A DNA stretch of 64,000 nt from NCBI GenBank assembly GCA_918026815.1, contig CAKJVC010000037.1, positions 62,001 to 126,000 on the forward strand. The letters are read 5' to 3'. This document shows, piece after piece, positions 1 to 11,983 of the stretch. Numbering within the stretch: the first letter of the stretch is position 1; each line of letters starts with the position of its first letter. The notes under the pieces are model-generated. The model was not told where the DNA came from and did no database searches. It saw only the letters and a list, made by a program, of their open reading frames with translations. Position numbers and translations under genes: made by a program. The stretch comes from Chalara sp. BL73. Taxonomy: Eukaryota > Ascomycota > Leotiomycetes > Helotiales.

Positions 1-1096
1 AAATATTACTGTTTGGTCAGCCTTCCAGAAAGCTTCCACTACGCAATTTATACGGTTGATATAGACTAGCATCATCCGCTTACTCTTCCACTCCATCGAC
101 CCAGCTGATCAGGCGCCAGCCCCGAAACATCTTGTACTCACTCTCGCACAATCGGATGCATATTGCCTCGCCCTGTCTGATACATTCTTCTGCAGGAATA
201 TGGTGATATATTATGTGGTGAACTAACGTGTGACTTTATTGGGCAATGCCTTATGACGCCAAGAAGACTCTGTATCACCTAAGCATTTCTTATTTGAGGC
301 CATCGACAGGAAACTTAGCGGGAAACGCCTCAACTTGCATCGCGCTAATTGAGGCCTACAATAAGGTGCTTCAGGATACGCCCCGGTGTGCTGTAGATGG
401 CTACGCCACGCTAATTTTGAGGCCTACTATCGCTTATCTACTAGCCAGTCATGGAATCTTCGCTACTGATTTGCGGGGACCGATCCTCAATTTCGATCTC
501 CAAGCGTGTTCGTGTCCTTGCCTGAGAATGAGGCATTTGTGGCCCTTGTCCCTCACCTGTCTCTAGTCACAGCGACTTCCTCATTCCTATACTGGGTATT
601 TTTTTTTCCTTCTGTAGCGTCCCTTGAGATATCTGTTGGGCTTCTCCTTCATTTGACTCCGTCGGTTTCTGTTTACTAGACAGCAAACGAATCCAATCGC
701 CTCCTGCGCAAAATATATCTTCGCCGAAAATAAGGCATTCTCGCTCCACCAATCTCAATTCGCATCCGCTTGAATATTGAGGGGATTCTGGTATGAGGCA
801 AAGTATTGTATTATCACCACGCTCGTTGAAAGGGAGATGGTTGTTATTGGATAGCAAGGAGATATAATACGTGATGGAGCCCTTAGAACACATATTAGTG
901 GAAGGATCCATATAAAAATCTGGTCACCTTCAAATATGCTGTTTGCACTAAACAGAAATGGTGATTGCATTGCACACTGTAAAACCTTGTACTCAGTACT
1001 TAGATAATAGCACAGCCTTCCAAGGCCTTGCTATCGCCCACACCGCAATATATTCAAAATAAGTTCACTCGCAAGGTAGAATTAAGGAAAGCTTAT
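1..1096. other. Gene-poor spacer with short direct repeats
   Basis: I recognise no gene here. The open frame at 246-566 has no family resemblance and no introns. Two imperfect direct repeats of about 20 bp carrying GAGGCCTAC lie at 341-363 and 407-430, with a weaker third copy near 285-305. The stretch contains the 3' flank of the deaminase-like gene that ends at 1097. Confidence 0.4.
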
Positions 1097-2836
1097 TCAC
1101 TGTAATTTGGCACCACCGCCATCTCCTTCATCTTCACTTTCGCTTGCTGTCAGTCCCTCATCCTCATCAGGCGAAATGTTTGTGCTTGAATTATGCACCC
1201 CCGAGCTTTCAATAGCCAGGCCTTCGAACTCTATCTCCAAAAGCTCTTTACCCTCGTATACTACTGAAAAATTTTCAATAGGATAGGTGGGCTCTGTATT
1301 CGAGTCATGTCGCTTGCTTTCCGGCACCTTTTCGGTCAAAGTTCGGAATGCGTCTTCCCTCACTCTCACCAAGATCTTGTTCATGAGGTCTGTTCTCCTT
1401 GTTTGAGCTCTCAAACCCTCATCTTCGTAAACATCTGGCAGCCTCCAATTGGGGTATATGTTTCTATGTGTCGGCCGAACCTCAACCCCACTCGAGTGAG
1501 ATGAAAAGTAGTAATCACAGAGGCGACAAGTAGGTTTACTGCAGCCGATGTATGCATAGTTTTTGAAAAACCGAGAGGGACGTGTACCTCCATCCTTCTC
1601 AATCGATTCAAGAAGAAGAACCTCAGCATGGACGATGGGCCGAAATGATTTAGATGCGGCCAATCTTTTCAGAGTATCATTCAGCTTGAATTTCTCTAGC
1701 TCTTGTGCGTGAGACGTGTAATCCTCTATTTCTGAAGCATCAGAAGTCATGCGGCTGATGACATCGCACATAGAAAGCCTTTCTGCTTTGGTTTGATTGC
1801 GAAATGGGGATTTGACAGGAGTACTGGAAGTAATAAATCTGACCTCAAAGTTCTCGAACAGTTCAGGCCACCGTTTGCGCGTTGAAACGAGAACTTTAAT
1901 CGCTTGTAAGTAGGAGAGAAGGCGTCCCGTTGCATGTCGTAACTCGCACCAACATGTGGATTCATTGGTTCTGCCATTGGTGGTACGGCTGCGAATAAGC
2001 TCATCAATGTCCGAGTGGTACAAGTGATCAATGGCGTTGATCGTTGCTTCACACTTTTGAGAGACTATCTAAATGCTTAGCACTTAATCGAGCATGTGTA
2101 GCAGTTACTTACATGCGTCATTATCCAGTGATGTATCGCCTACAAAGTCCACTAATTTTTGCAGCTCTTCGAGTTTCTTGCTTATTGAGTTAGCTACAAG
2201 AGATGGTCAGTACACTAAATACAAAGTGTTTCTTTCTAACTAACATTCTTTCGTGTTTTCTGTTGCACATGTGTCAATACAGCTAGCAAATTGCCTATCC
2301 AATAACCCAAGGTAAGCCTCCAATCTTGGCCTAGTGAATGATAGTGATTTTCGCAAGAGATGCGAGGTCATCTGTTGAAGATCATGTTCCCCGGCTTTTC
2401 CCAGAGTAGTGATGAGGTACGATATGAAGTTCCGGGCACCAACCAAACCACATTCTTCTCGTTGGTTCGATGCAAAACGATATTCGATTCGGTCTGGAAA
2501 GGATAAAACAGCAGCCGCTGTTACCGTGTTTCCGCCTTTCTCATTATCACATAGTTGACCAAGTTTGTTAACAAAGCGATGAAATGCGTGCTCTGAAGAT
2601 TGTATGTTATCTGGCAATAAATCTGTAATTTTTGGAGCTTGGTTACGTTCCCATGCCTGGTTGAGGCTTTTGAGAAGTATTATAGGCTCATAGAAACGCC
2701 TGGCTAGTTTAGGGGTGACTGGCACAGGGTAGCGAAGATTAGCATCATTTGAAGAGGTTCCTTCGACAACACAAGTTAGAACAAAACAGAACTATGATCT
2801 TGGGAGCCGTGTAGACCGACCTGTAAGTCCTGGCAT
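1097..2836 (-). CDS. OTT_1508-type deaminase-like protein
   Basis: Four exons join in frame: 2836-2821, 2718-2245, 2193-2113 and 2064-1097, giving about 512 residues. The start is the ATG at 2836; the longer open frame from 2725 begins on GTG and is really exon 2. The C-terminal third carries a cytidine-deaminase-like zinc site: an HAE motif (in IVHAEVLLLES) followed about 35 residues later by the cysteine pair of KPTCRLCDYYF. This arrangement, and the WRLPDV stretch after it, fit the fungal OTT_1508-like deaminase family (PF14441). The N-terminal half is helical, with no motif I can name. The last 30 residues are acidic. Family members are thought to act on nucleic acids or nucleotides, but the substrate is unknown and nothing nearby suggests one. 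All introns are GT-AG with consistent phases, so the gene looks intact. Confidence 0.75.
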
Positions 2837-3738
2837 GGTCCGACAGCAATCAGGGCTTTTAGAAAATGAATAGTGCTGGAGTATGGTGGGCAAAATGAGA
2901 ACAATAGCTGGGAGGCTTTGGGGAGTGCAGTTTCATGGAACTTCATATATTAGGGCCTCTGAAGTCTAGTGTTCACAATGACAAGATGTGGATTATCTTA
3001 GGCATCAAAAATGGAACTTAACGCCATACATAAAACAGATTCCGCACTGTGAGGCTTGTCTACACTCTCAAAACGCCCTAGCGCAGATTGATGTTGCTCT
3101 ATCAAAGCAGTTCACGTAAGGCTGTTGGCAGATATGCTGCCTTGATATGCGGACTATTTCGAGGCTCAGGCAACGCTAAAATCTTGATGCAGGAGGCCTC
3201 ATGGTAGGCCTCACAGTAGGCCTCCACAGGCTGGAAGTAATCGACCAACCAAATTCAGATGCTTGACAAGGCACCCCCGCACCCTGTCTCTTATTTTAAT
3301 ATAGAGTGATAGTGAGCTTGTCACTATAAGTCACACAATACTCCATTCCTGACCTCCTATTTTATATCAGCCCTCGAGTTTGAATTGTTCAACATTCAGT
3401 GTAAGACCGGCAGGCGGCCTATGCTACACTACAATAAGTTTCCGGAGGCAAAAAGCTGTCTAAACTCCATTCGACTATTTCCCTCAGTAATGCTTAAATC
3501 AATGAGATAGAGCGTACTCAAAGGAGTTAAACATTTGATGCTCAATCAAAATAGATTGTGGTACGTATTTCGATTCACAGAATAATTTGGAAAATGGTGT
3601 GAAGCTGATTCATAATGACAAGTGCTGTTCTGCCTCCAACCCTGGCAACTGAAATACGTCGAAAGCCACACGACGCACGTCTTCAAGTTATATCTACATT
3701 CGCCTATCTATTGAGAAAGGAGGACGACATTTAATGCC
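2837..3738. other. Intergenic spacer with AGGCCT-rich cluster
   Basis: This 900-bp spacer lies between the divergent deaminase-like and C2H2 genes. At 3189-3226 three GGCCTC/GAGGCC elements fall within about 38 bp. The 15-mer at 3189-3203 occurs again, inverted, at 5346-5360, so the C2H2 gene is flanked by the pair. I see no other gene or RNA. Confidence 0.4.
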
Positions 3739-4644
3739 ATGTCACAAGACAACCCGAATGTCATATGGGATCCGTCGATGGTCCCAACACCTACTACGTC
3801 AGAACCAGATTATGACTTAACATACGATGGAGCGTCATTTGCTACTCAAGAGCTACCATATCCACTCTATCATCCTCAGGAGGTATCTTACTATCCTAGA
3901 TCTTCGAACATGCTTAACACCTCTTACTCAACTTGGAGCACTCTGAGCTACGGGGTTGACAACAACCTTTACCCTACCGCCGCAGCAACTTCACCAACAG
4001 GTTCCCCATCCTTGAGCCGTTAGGACTCAGGCGAAATGGTAAATCCTCAGGGGAACCCGATCAATAACGGAGAGCAGAGCCAAGGGTTCTCCACAGTTCC
4101 AAATGTACATATTGACGCAAATTCATATCGAGGCTCTTCACAAGGTACAGCGTACCATGATCCTTCTTTAGCAACCCAGCCCTTACCTATGGGCAATTTT
4201 CAATATATACAGCAGCCAATGACCGGTAGCATGCCTTTTTGGCATCCTGAGCCAACTGTGCCAGAATCTCTACCACCGGCAGATACACGCCTGGGGCCAA
4301 CGGAGAGCTATTCTAGCAGGCTCCTCATATGTTCAATTTGTGGAAAGGAGTTCTCTAAGAACCACGAACTGACGTAAGCTCTCATAGCAAATGTTGTCAC
4401 TGAAAACTGCTCACCATTTATCAGAAAACACATGAGGAACCATCTAAAGCCTCTCACATGTGCCGTATGTCAGAACTCTGGGGCAGCTGAGAAAAAAGAT
4501 CTAAATCGGCATTACTGGGCCCACCATCCCCAATACGCAAGAGAGAATGGAATTCGGAAGGAGGAGAAGACTTGCCCTGATTGCGGGCATACAGGGCGAA
4601 GCGACAATATCAAGCGGCACTGGGACAAATGTCATAAGGTTTAA
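3739..4644 (+). CDS. C2H2 zinc-finger protein with in-frame TAG in first exon region
   Basis: The low-complexity N-terminal region, rich in Pro, Ser, Thr, Tyr and Gln, resembles a transcription-factor activation region. Three C2H2-type fingers follow: CSICGKEFSKNHELTKHMRNH, spanning an intron at 4374-4424, then CAVC...RHYWAHH, then CPDCGHTGRSDNIKRHWDKCH. Splicing at 4373/4425 restores the first finger exactly, so that intron is firm. Upstream, 3739-4020 and 4024-4373 are in the same frame but are separated by a TAG at 4021-4023. Either it is removed by an intron (3883-4023, 141 nt, phase 0, GTATCT donor; or a very short 30-nt one at 4001-4030), or the gene carries a nonsense mutation. Likely a nuclear DNA-binding regulator; target unknown. 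Confidence 0.65.
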
Positions 4645-6397
4645 GCGGATGGATTCTGGGGAGTCTATTTGGTTGCTGGAAATTTTCATCTATAATTCAT
4701 TCTGCATTCACTTGTCAAGTTATTGAGGTTTATTCTTTCTTAAATATACTACTTGTGCCAATGATCGCTCCATTCCGTCTCCTTTTGATACTCGTTGCGA
4801 TACTCGATACAAGTTAAATGCATTGGTGTACGCTAAAAGTGTCATATAATAATTGTACGGGCCATCCTTACGCAATGGCATAGCATAGGACTGAGGGGAG
4901 TCTGGTTCATCTAGCAGGTGGTTGTATCTACATCTCCAAAGACCCGTCATCCCCCGAACTCAAGGAACCAAGAGCCGTCGAACGAGCTGATTCCAACCGC
5001 TATAAGTCCACTGAGGTACGTATATGATGGGTAGATACGACGAGAGTCAGATTTCGGGCTAGAACCCAATCCCTTTCCCGTTCATCTCACACCGTATGTT
5101 ATGTGTTCCAACCGCCGACTAAGCATGCTTCAGCCCCAGGCATCCAGCAACACCTTGGCATCATGCAAGCTATGGTGATTATCAAGTAGCCTTGATGTCC
5201 GCCTAATTAATCGCTTGATAGGGCCATGCGTCTGCGTTAGGTCTCATCTCATATGATATTGAGACTACTCTTTTCCTGGGAGATAATCAATATTTGCGAT
5301 TATTCCTGCGTGTATTGGTTTGATACGTCAGTGATGCCATCCCCAGCATGAGGCCTCCTGCAATTGTGGGCCTCCTTGCGTCTGTGATGCATACTGTATG
5401 CATGAGGTCAGCTTTATTGTGGGGCTTCACATTGTGAGGTTGGATTGAATAATGACGTGGAGCGTGTCAAGGCCAGAATACCAGTTTTGCTATCCTATGC
5501 TGCGTTCTCAGGCTCGAACAATCCCTGGCACCAACTGTTGCCTAGTCTAAACCGTGACTGCTTCTAAAATCAAGCCTTTGGTCACAAGGCAACCACACCC
5601 TTTCGAGCTCGTGATGATAGATAGAACGCCGGTAAAACCAAATTCATAAATTATATAAGCCAAAATCTGTGAGTGTGTATCTCCGGGGTTTTTGATAAAT
5701 TATATAGAGCACCGCTCGAAAAACACAAGACTAACCAGGGCGGACGCTAGCCATAACCAATACATATATATATATATGTATAGTCAATGAGGCAGTAGGT
5801 AGCCAAGACAGCCTTCGTTTAGCGCGCTTGACACGATTATATCTAGCAGATTCTCATGGAAAATGGCGGAATCAATTCAAGAGCTTACCAACTTCTTTCT
5901 TATCTCCTTATGACATACCAAAAGAATACTTCAGTGGTATTGGTCCAATCTGGAAAAAAGGCGGTAGGTCCAAACGCAGGCTTAATGCGCAGGGTGCGAG
6001 ATATAAACATGAGAGCTTGAGCACACTAAAGGGAGGAAGTAAAATTATGTAAAGGGAGATTCGACAACTTCTAGTAAGTGCTAGATAATAGCACGTGCAG
6101 CTCTGGAATGAAGGCTCCCATGGCCCTGCAAAACCTGTCATTCTTACATATAAACACTTTAACAGACATTGGAATGTAATCCAAACCGAATCATTAGCCG
6201 TCTGAACAGCCCATAGTAAACAACCTTAGTTAGCGTCAAGATAGCGGATCCCAAACCGTTCATTCTAACATTTTCAAGTAGGTTTTGTACACTAAGTTGA
6301 TCTCAAGAAATTTCTAGCAGTGACCTTACAATGGACTTGGGCACAACAGCATCGAAAACTAATTTCCTACATTGAACATGTGCTTTCGAGGCTCTGA
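4645..6397. other. Intergenic spacer with palindromes
   Basis: No gene is recognisable in this 1.75-kb spacer, and the open frames are short and lack family features. It holds a perfect interrupted palindrome, ATGCATAC-T-GTATGCAT, at 5388-5404. The inverted partner of the 3189 15-mer is at 5346-5360. A TA-rich palindromic microsatellite (tacatatatata...) lies at about 5761-5780. It contains the 3' flanks of the two convergent neighbouring genes. Confidence 0.35.
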
Positions 6398-8201
6398 TCA
6401 TTGCGTCCTCTGGCGAGTATTTCTTTCCCGTCCACTGTCGTGTGGCTGCCCAAGCCGTTTCCTGCTACTACTCGACGCGTGGACGGACGGCTGGTGCTGC
6501 ATTGGAGTAATCTTTCTACTCTGCAGCATCTCAAATGACATACTTGTCTCTGATGTAGCTTGGCTTGCTAGAGGAGTCTGCTTTCGGCTGCTTGACATGA
6601 TCGCTGTCTGGCCGTATCGATAGAAATCTTCCCCGTCTCTTAAGTTCGTTTCCTCAAGATTTCCATTTAACCTTTGCATAATTGCTTTAGCAGCGTCTTG
6701 AAGCAGTGAAAGGAGGGTCTTAATCCCATAGCCGAACAGAATTTTTTCGAAAGTTTCGAGAATTTTATCTCGGTGGAAGGAATCTTTCTGAAATTTGAAA
6801 AATTCCCGATACTCGAACCTCAAGGGGTAATCTGGTCTGTCCGGCATAATAAAGCCTTGGTCAGAACCGTCTTCAGGTTCCCGGGTTGCTCGATGGATGC
6901 GAATAGTTAAGCCCTCCGTACTTGCCACTACAGAAAAAAATCTTACTTCGGTGAAGAAGTGCTTCTCATGTTGTGGCCCCGCGTCTCGGAAAAATTCAAA
7001 CATATTATGGAGTGCCTGACTTGCATTATTTAGACTTTGACGTTTTCCGATAGTGTCATCCGCCGAAATAAAGCCTTTTTTAGCCTCAACAGTGCAAAAA
7101 TGAAAAATCCTCCTTGCCCCGAATTCGCTCATGTTCTCAAAGCAAGCAAGGCCTCTCGTTGCTCTTGGCATATCATTCCACAAGTGATCGGCTATTACAG
7201 CCTTTCTGCAGAAACAAACAGCAAGGTCAGGCTTCGGTTGTGTCAAGAATTTTAGGCGTCTCTTATATGCTCTGCTTAGCATCAGTGCACAAGTCCACAG
7301 CTCCTCGACGCTGAAGCCAAGACATCGTGGAACGTTAACGTTAGTCTTGTAAATTAGACGGTGGCGCAAAATAAGGGCCATCATGAGTGTTCTTTGAAAC
7401 AGTGCCTCATTCGATCCTTGTTCACATTTAGCTTGATCCAACATCCACAGCTGTCCATGCGACTCCCTTTCCTGTTCAGTCTCCCGAACAGACTCTTCCA
7501 GTGCTTGACGCTTAATTTGATCTATGACTGGGTCAAGTATTACACTTTCTGTCAAAATGACATTTCGAAATGATAGTCCTTCAGGAAATAGTTTATTCTC
7601 GGGACCGATTCTCGAATACTCCTTTGCCATATTTGGATTTGCAATAACCGCATCTATGACAGCTACTGCTTCTTCATCTAGAGGTGGCAGATATCCCCAC
7701 TGGCGAGAAAATATATTCTCCGGGTCTAGGCCCTGTATGGGAAGGGGTACTCCTTGATCGTAATGGTCATTAGGAGAGTTGTATTCACTGTGCTGATATT
7801 CTTCTATAAGTGAAGGCACTATGGGACTTTCGACAGGTTCAAGAACAGTCTTGTTGGGGCGAGGCTGGGATTCTGCTGTTCCTTTGGCTCTTCGAGGTTT
7901 TCGAGGCTTGCGAAGAGTGGATTCCGGGTTATCTTCAAAAGCTGTCGAGAATGCGGCAGAAGATCTTGACCTAATACCAACAGTAGTACGGTTATGACGA
8001 TCCGAGGATACTGTGCTGATTTTCCTGTTCTATCATCAAACAACACATGTTGGACATCAGGGCTAAGGGCCTCGATAATATTTTGTGTCTAAACACCGAA
8101 TCAAGACTTACCTTTCGTCTGGATCCAGAATCGGTTGGATTGACAGTGCTTTCGGTTGATGGAAACTGGGAGCGACCTGTCTTTCCTTTCTTAGGAGGCA
8201 T
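6398..8201 (-). CDS. Fungal hypothetical protein with PD-(D/E)XK-like signature (DUF7924-like)
   Basis: Two exons, 8201-8112 and 8029-6398, join in phase 0 and give 573 residues. The start MPPKKGKTGRSQFP begins a basic, Ser/Thr-rich tail of about 90 residues with KPRKPRRAKG, which could be a nuclear localisation signal. The folded core runs from about residue 180 to 490. It contains KPDLAVCF (P297, D298), and about 47 residues later FCTVEAKKG (E345, K347). That spacing of PD and ExK is the catalytic signature of PD-(D/E)XK nuclease-like folds and is shared by the large uncharacterised fungal DUF7924-type family. The C-terminal 60 residues are Ser/Gln/Arg-rich and probably disordered. Assignment to DUF7924 is from memory of the pattern. 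Nuclease activity is an inference, and no partner gene is evident next to it. Confidence 0.6.
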
Positions 8202-10278
8202 CGAAAGATATTTCTATAGTAATTAGCTCAAGCAGCAAGTAAGGACGACCAGGCCTACATGCACTCTCAAAGCACAAAGGGCGGAATATGAATACAGAAT
8301 CTTTGAGAGACTCTAGCACAAATATTAAAAGCCCAGAGCGGGTTACAGTAGGTGATCGGGTGGGCGGCCCGCTCCGATTCCCCACTTGCCTTAACACCCA
8401 ACCTCTGTTCTCTGCTCTTCATGAGATTGGGCCATGACACGATTATCGCTCCTGGGTCCGTCACCACAGTACACCAATTATAGGCCTTGCCATATATAAC
8501 AATACCATCGGGCCCCATACTTGGTTGCCAGACCAACTCACGCCTATTTCAATTCTGAAAAGGCGGAATATTAAAACACAGAGGCTCAAAGAGATATACA
8601 CATCTTAAGTTATTTTATCTGGATATTCTCTTAGTTCGTTCTCTAAGTTGCCAAAACCTTGCCTTTACGAATATTTCTTGCAAACAAGCCATTTTAACAA
8701 ATAAATCATTCTAAAGCTTTTTTTGCCTTTTCGAGAGCTTGAAAGAAGGCCGATAGGCCAGTATTTTAGGTATGCTCTTACTGCAGAGAACTTGGGAGGG
8801 CTATTCAAGTGATGGCCATGTTGAGTTTGTGAGGATTCGTGAGTTGGATGTGCTCTGTTAGTTGCTCGTGCAGAATCTGTTTTACTATGATTACCGTGCT
8901 GATATTGCGAGAGAACGCATATGCCTTAAGCGACACAAACTCTCTTTATAATAGCATAAATACCCAATTTGCTTTCAACAAGCAACTTAAGAGTACATAA
9001 GTCGAATATGCTACTATTACACAATCGTTATTTGATAATTATGTTGTGAAATCATCAATTCAGTTATATTTCAATATCGCACGAGAATACTATGGCATAA
9101 CCTATGGAAGACGTAAACGCTAGAGAGGCCTCCATATATGAAGTTGGCACGGTCAAATGAGCGGTTATCAGTGAGAGGTTGGCACAGGACAGCAGTCCAC
9201 AACAGGGCAATATTAACGTGTTCCTCGCTCGAAAGTATTCTGTAAAACTAGCTTTTAATTATCAAGCCTAATCAAATTCCCGCACTTGGGTAGCTTACTA
9301 TTCCATCACAAAGCATTTGGCTTCTGGTCATTTTACTATCTCATTTGATACGTGCAGAGAATGGCATCTATAGATCATAGGGGAAGCATGCATTTTCTAG
9401 CTGTAAAAGTGAAGCATATAGAGAATATATACATTTTCTACTCTATGAAAGAGCTAATGAGACCCAGCGCCATCTAACTGTCACCGGTTCCACAGTATGC
9501 TTAATTAAGATCTTCTTGAATTCATAGAAACTAGCATGTGGCCTAAAAACAGTCTAAATACATTACACATGTCTACTACGATCATCCCAAAATTACTTTT
9601 CATGAGCATAGTTAATTTAGCATAATATAACGCTTCGAGCTGCATACAAGAAAGTCCGGCCATGGTACTTTTTGGTTTTCACACGTTACTAGCGCTTAAG
9701 CGGATATCGTGGGACTGTATTCACTTTCCAAAACCCACGCTGCACGGCAAGGCCTTGCCCACTTGACTTAGAGATCTAAATTGCTTGTTGAAAAAGAGCA
9801 CAACCGTTACAAACAACCACGACAACAAGACTCATCCACAAACCTTCTATTTGCTTCCGCCACCCTTTGAAATCTTCCGCAAGCTGTATGCAGACTAAAA
9901 TTTTCACCAATAGTGCATAGTATCAAAGGATTTTGGTCAGTTGATACTAAGTCTATTGCTTAACTTGCATCAGCTCTCCTTCGCTCCTCAGGTAAGAGCG
10001 AGCTGAGCATCAGGGACGGTGAGGAGCTGACCTAGCCTACAGTTCTTTAGCTGTTACAAAAAATTAATATTCTACCATGGCAAGTTTCAATTTGTCACTG
10101 CAAGATCTTCAAATGATCCATCCGCCCAGCCATTTCACTTTGCCCTGTGGTTCTATCTAACCCCCTTTTTTAGGTCGGTCCTTATCGCAGCCCTTACCCA
10201 GACCTCAGTAGATCCAGGAAATTGCCTGCAACCCCAAGTCACATCTCCACGGGTCAAAGACTACTTCAACAAGCTCCA
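8202..10278. other. Divergent intergenic spacer, no gene seen
   Basis: This AT-rich spacer of about 2.1 kb lies between two divergently transcribed genes. Its small open frames (for example 8267-8536 on the minus strand) have no recognisable features. Promoters of both neighbours must lie here. I see no repeat or RNA gene I can support. Confidence 0.4.
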
Positions 10279-11983
10279 ATGGCTCCCCCACAGAATGTCT
10301 TCATCCTCTATCTGGAATCTATGGATCTAGCTTTCCACTCAGCGGGAGGCCATATCGAAATAGATATCTCACAATCCGAAGCAGAGGCATTTGTGGCTAG
10401 TAGAAGATTTATTGTCATAGATCAAGGTCTATCAAGACAGGGTGCAGGCGAATGTCACATAAATATGGTCCTCAGCCGTCCCATTACCAGCGACATAAAC
10501 GATCTCCCATACAGCGTGGTCACTGGAGCTCTCGGACTACAAGATGACGATAGCTTCGAGGATGGCATCAATTCAGCAAACCCCGAGTCTGCCTATTCCC
10601 AGGCACTGGTGGTGCTTAAAAGCCTCTCCACCGGACCTCGTAGATCTTTTGTTACTTATAATTTTCTTCAAGGGCAAGGAACATACGCTTCAGCTGGTGT
10701 GACTAACCTTGAGCTTCGCTATAGGAAAGATGGGAAGCCGGATAGTCTGGTTGCGATGTTTGAGCCTTTTGTCCAAACGACCAATACCGGTTTACACGAT
10801 CGCCTTATTCCTGGTGAAGGAGTAACAGCCTTGGAACATCTATCTCAAGTTTTTGACGTTATGTACTTCGATTACTTTCCAAAGTTTGACCTACTCCCGC
10901 CAGAGCTACGATTTAAGATCTGGGGGATGGTCGCCAACGTTGGAGGTCGGGTCATTGTCATACGTGACAGAGGAGAAGAAATCGAAATTCCCAGACGCAC
11001 ACAACCCTCCCGTCGGGGCGGCACGGTGGTCTCCAGAAAGCCAAGAAAGGTCCACATCCACAAAGCTGTTTCTTCTTGCATCAAAGACTATGACGAACTC
11101 CAGGGTCTTGCATTTGTCAATAAGGAGACCAGACTTTTCCTTTTAGGAAAATTTGGCTACAAGATCATCATGAAGGATCTTCTCCATAATAACAAGGGTA
11201 TTCTGTTCAACTACTCTATCGATATCCTTCACATCAGCGATCAGTGGGCCAGAGATGCCATTCTTAATCCAAGACTCCCTCCTGGCATCTTCCCAACCCT
11301 AAGCGGAGCCCACAGCCGACAAAGCCTTGTTGACCAGCTCAATTATATATCCACTGCCGAGATAATGTACCTACGCCCAGCTATGAGAAGCTTCAGAAAC
11401 CTCAAAGCAGTAGTTTACCTAACCACTACTAATCTGGCTACTGATGAGCGAGATGCCTCAAAGCTTCTTTATGCCTTAGAGATGCATGTCGAGAAATTCG
11501 TAAGATATAAAATTGTAAGTACTTTCATGAATCATATCTTGGTGAGATGCAATCAGCTGTCCTACTGTAGCTTTAACCTCATATTTATATCTGCTGCTCT
11601 ATTGCTAACTCCGTTTTCTGCCAGGATCTCGCCAACAGCCCCTATCTCGGCCTCTCTAGCCCAGAGCGTGTAGTTATCTGCACTCGAATGTGGGCAGCAA
11701 CTCGCCGACCCGATCAGTAAGAAGATGTTAAGAAAGAGCCTTCATGAAACACAGCTGACGCCTCTACAGGATCCAAGAGTTGATTGGCGCAGGGCCTCTC
11801 GTAGACTTGATGGACACATACTCCGACCTTAAGCCTACCCTCGACAAAGCCCGAGCCGCCAGCAAATTCCCGGCTACCCACCTCATCCCTCGGACCATAT
11901 ATCAGATTGGTAGTGATAGCGATGGACGGAAGGAGCATAGGGCAAAGTACGATCAGTCGACTCTCGCTCGCCTGTATTACTGA
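10279..11983 (+). CDS. 2EXR domain protein
   Basis: Three exons, 10279-11514, 11625-11716 and 11770-11983, join in frame to give 513 residues. I chose the ATG at 10279 (MAPPQNVFILYLES); the open frame extends to 10222 but only on a non-ATG codon. Residues near 195-220 contain FPKFDLLPPELRFKIWGMVANVGGRVI, which matches the 2EXR motif (PF20150), an F-box-like alpha-helical motif (LPxELRxxIW) abundant in ascomycetes. A basic stretch, RRTQPSRRGG, follows. The C-terminal exons encode LASSPYLGLSSPERVV-like and PLVDLMDTYSD segments with no known domain. The first intron reads open for a further 150 nt, so a naive prediction would end too early at 11673. 2EXR proteins have no established biochemical role. 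A substrate-adaptor function is only an analogy with F-box proteins. Confidence 0.7.

Noticed and set aside
246..566. Plus-strand open frame of 106 codons
   Set aside because: No domain, no plausible splice context, and part of it is made of short GAGGCCTAC repeats; likely chance.
10222..10278. Upstream extension of the 2EXR protein
   Set aside because: Begins on a non-ATG codon; the first in-frame ATG is at 10279.
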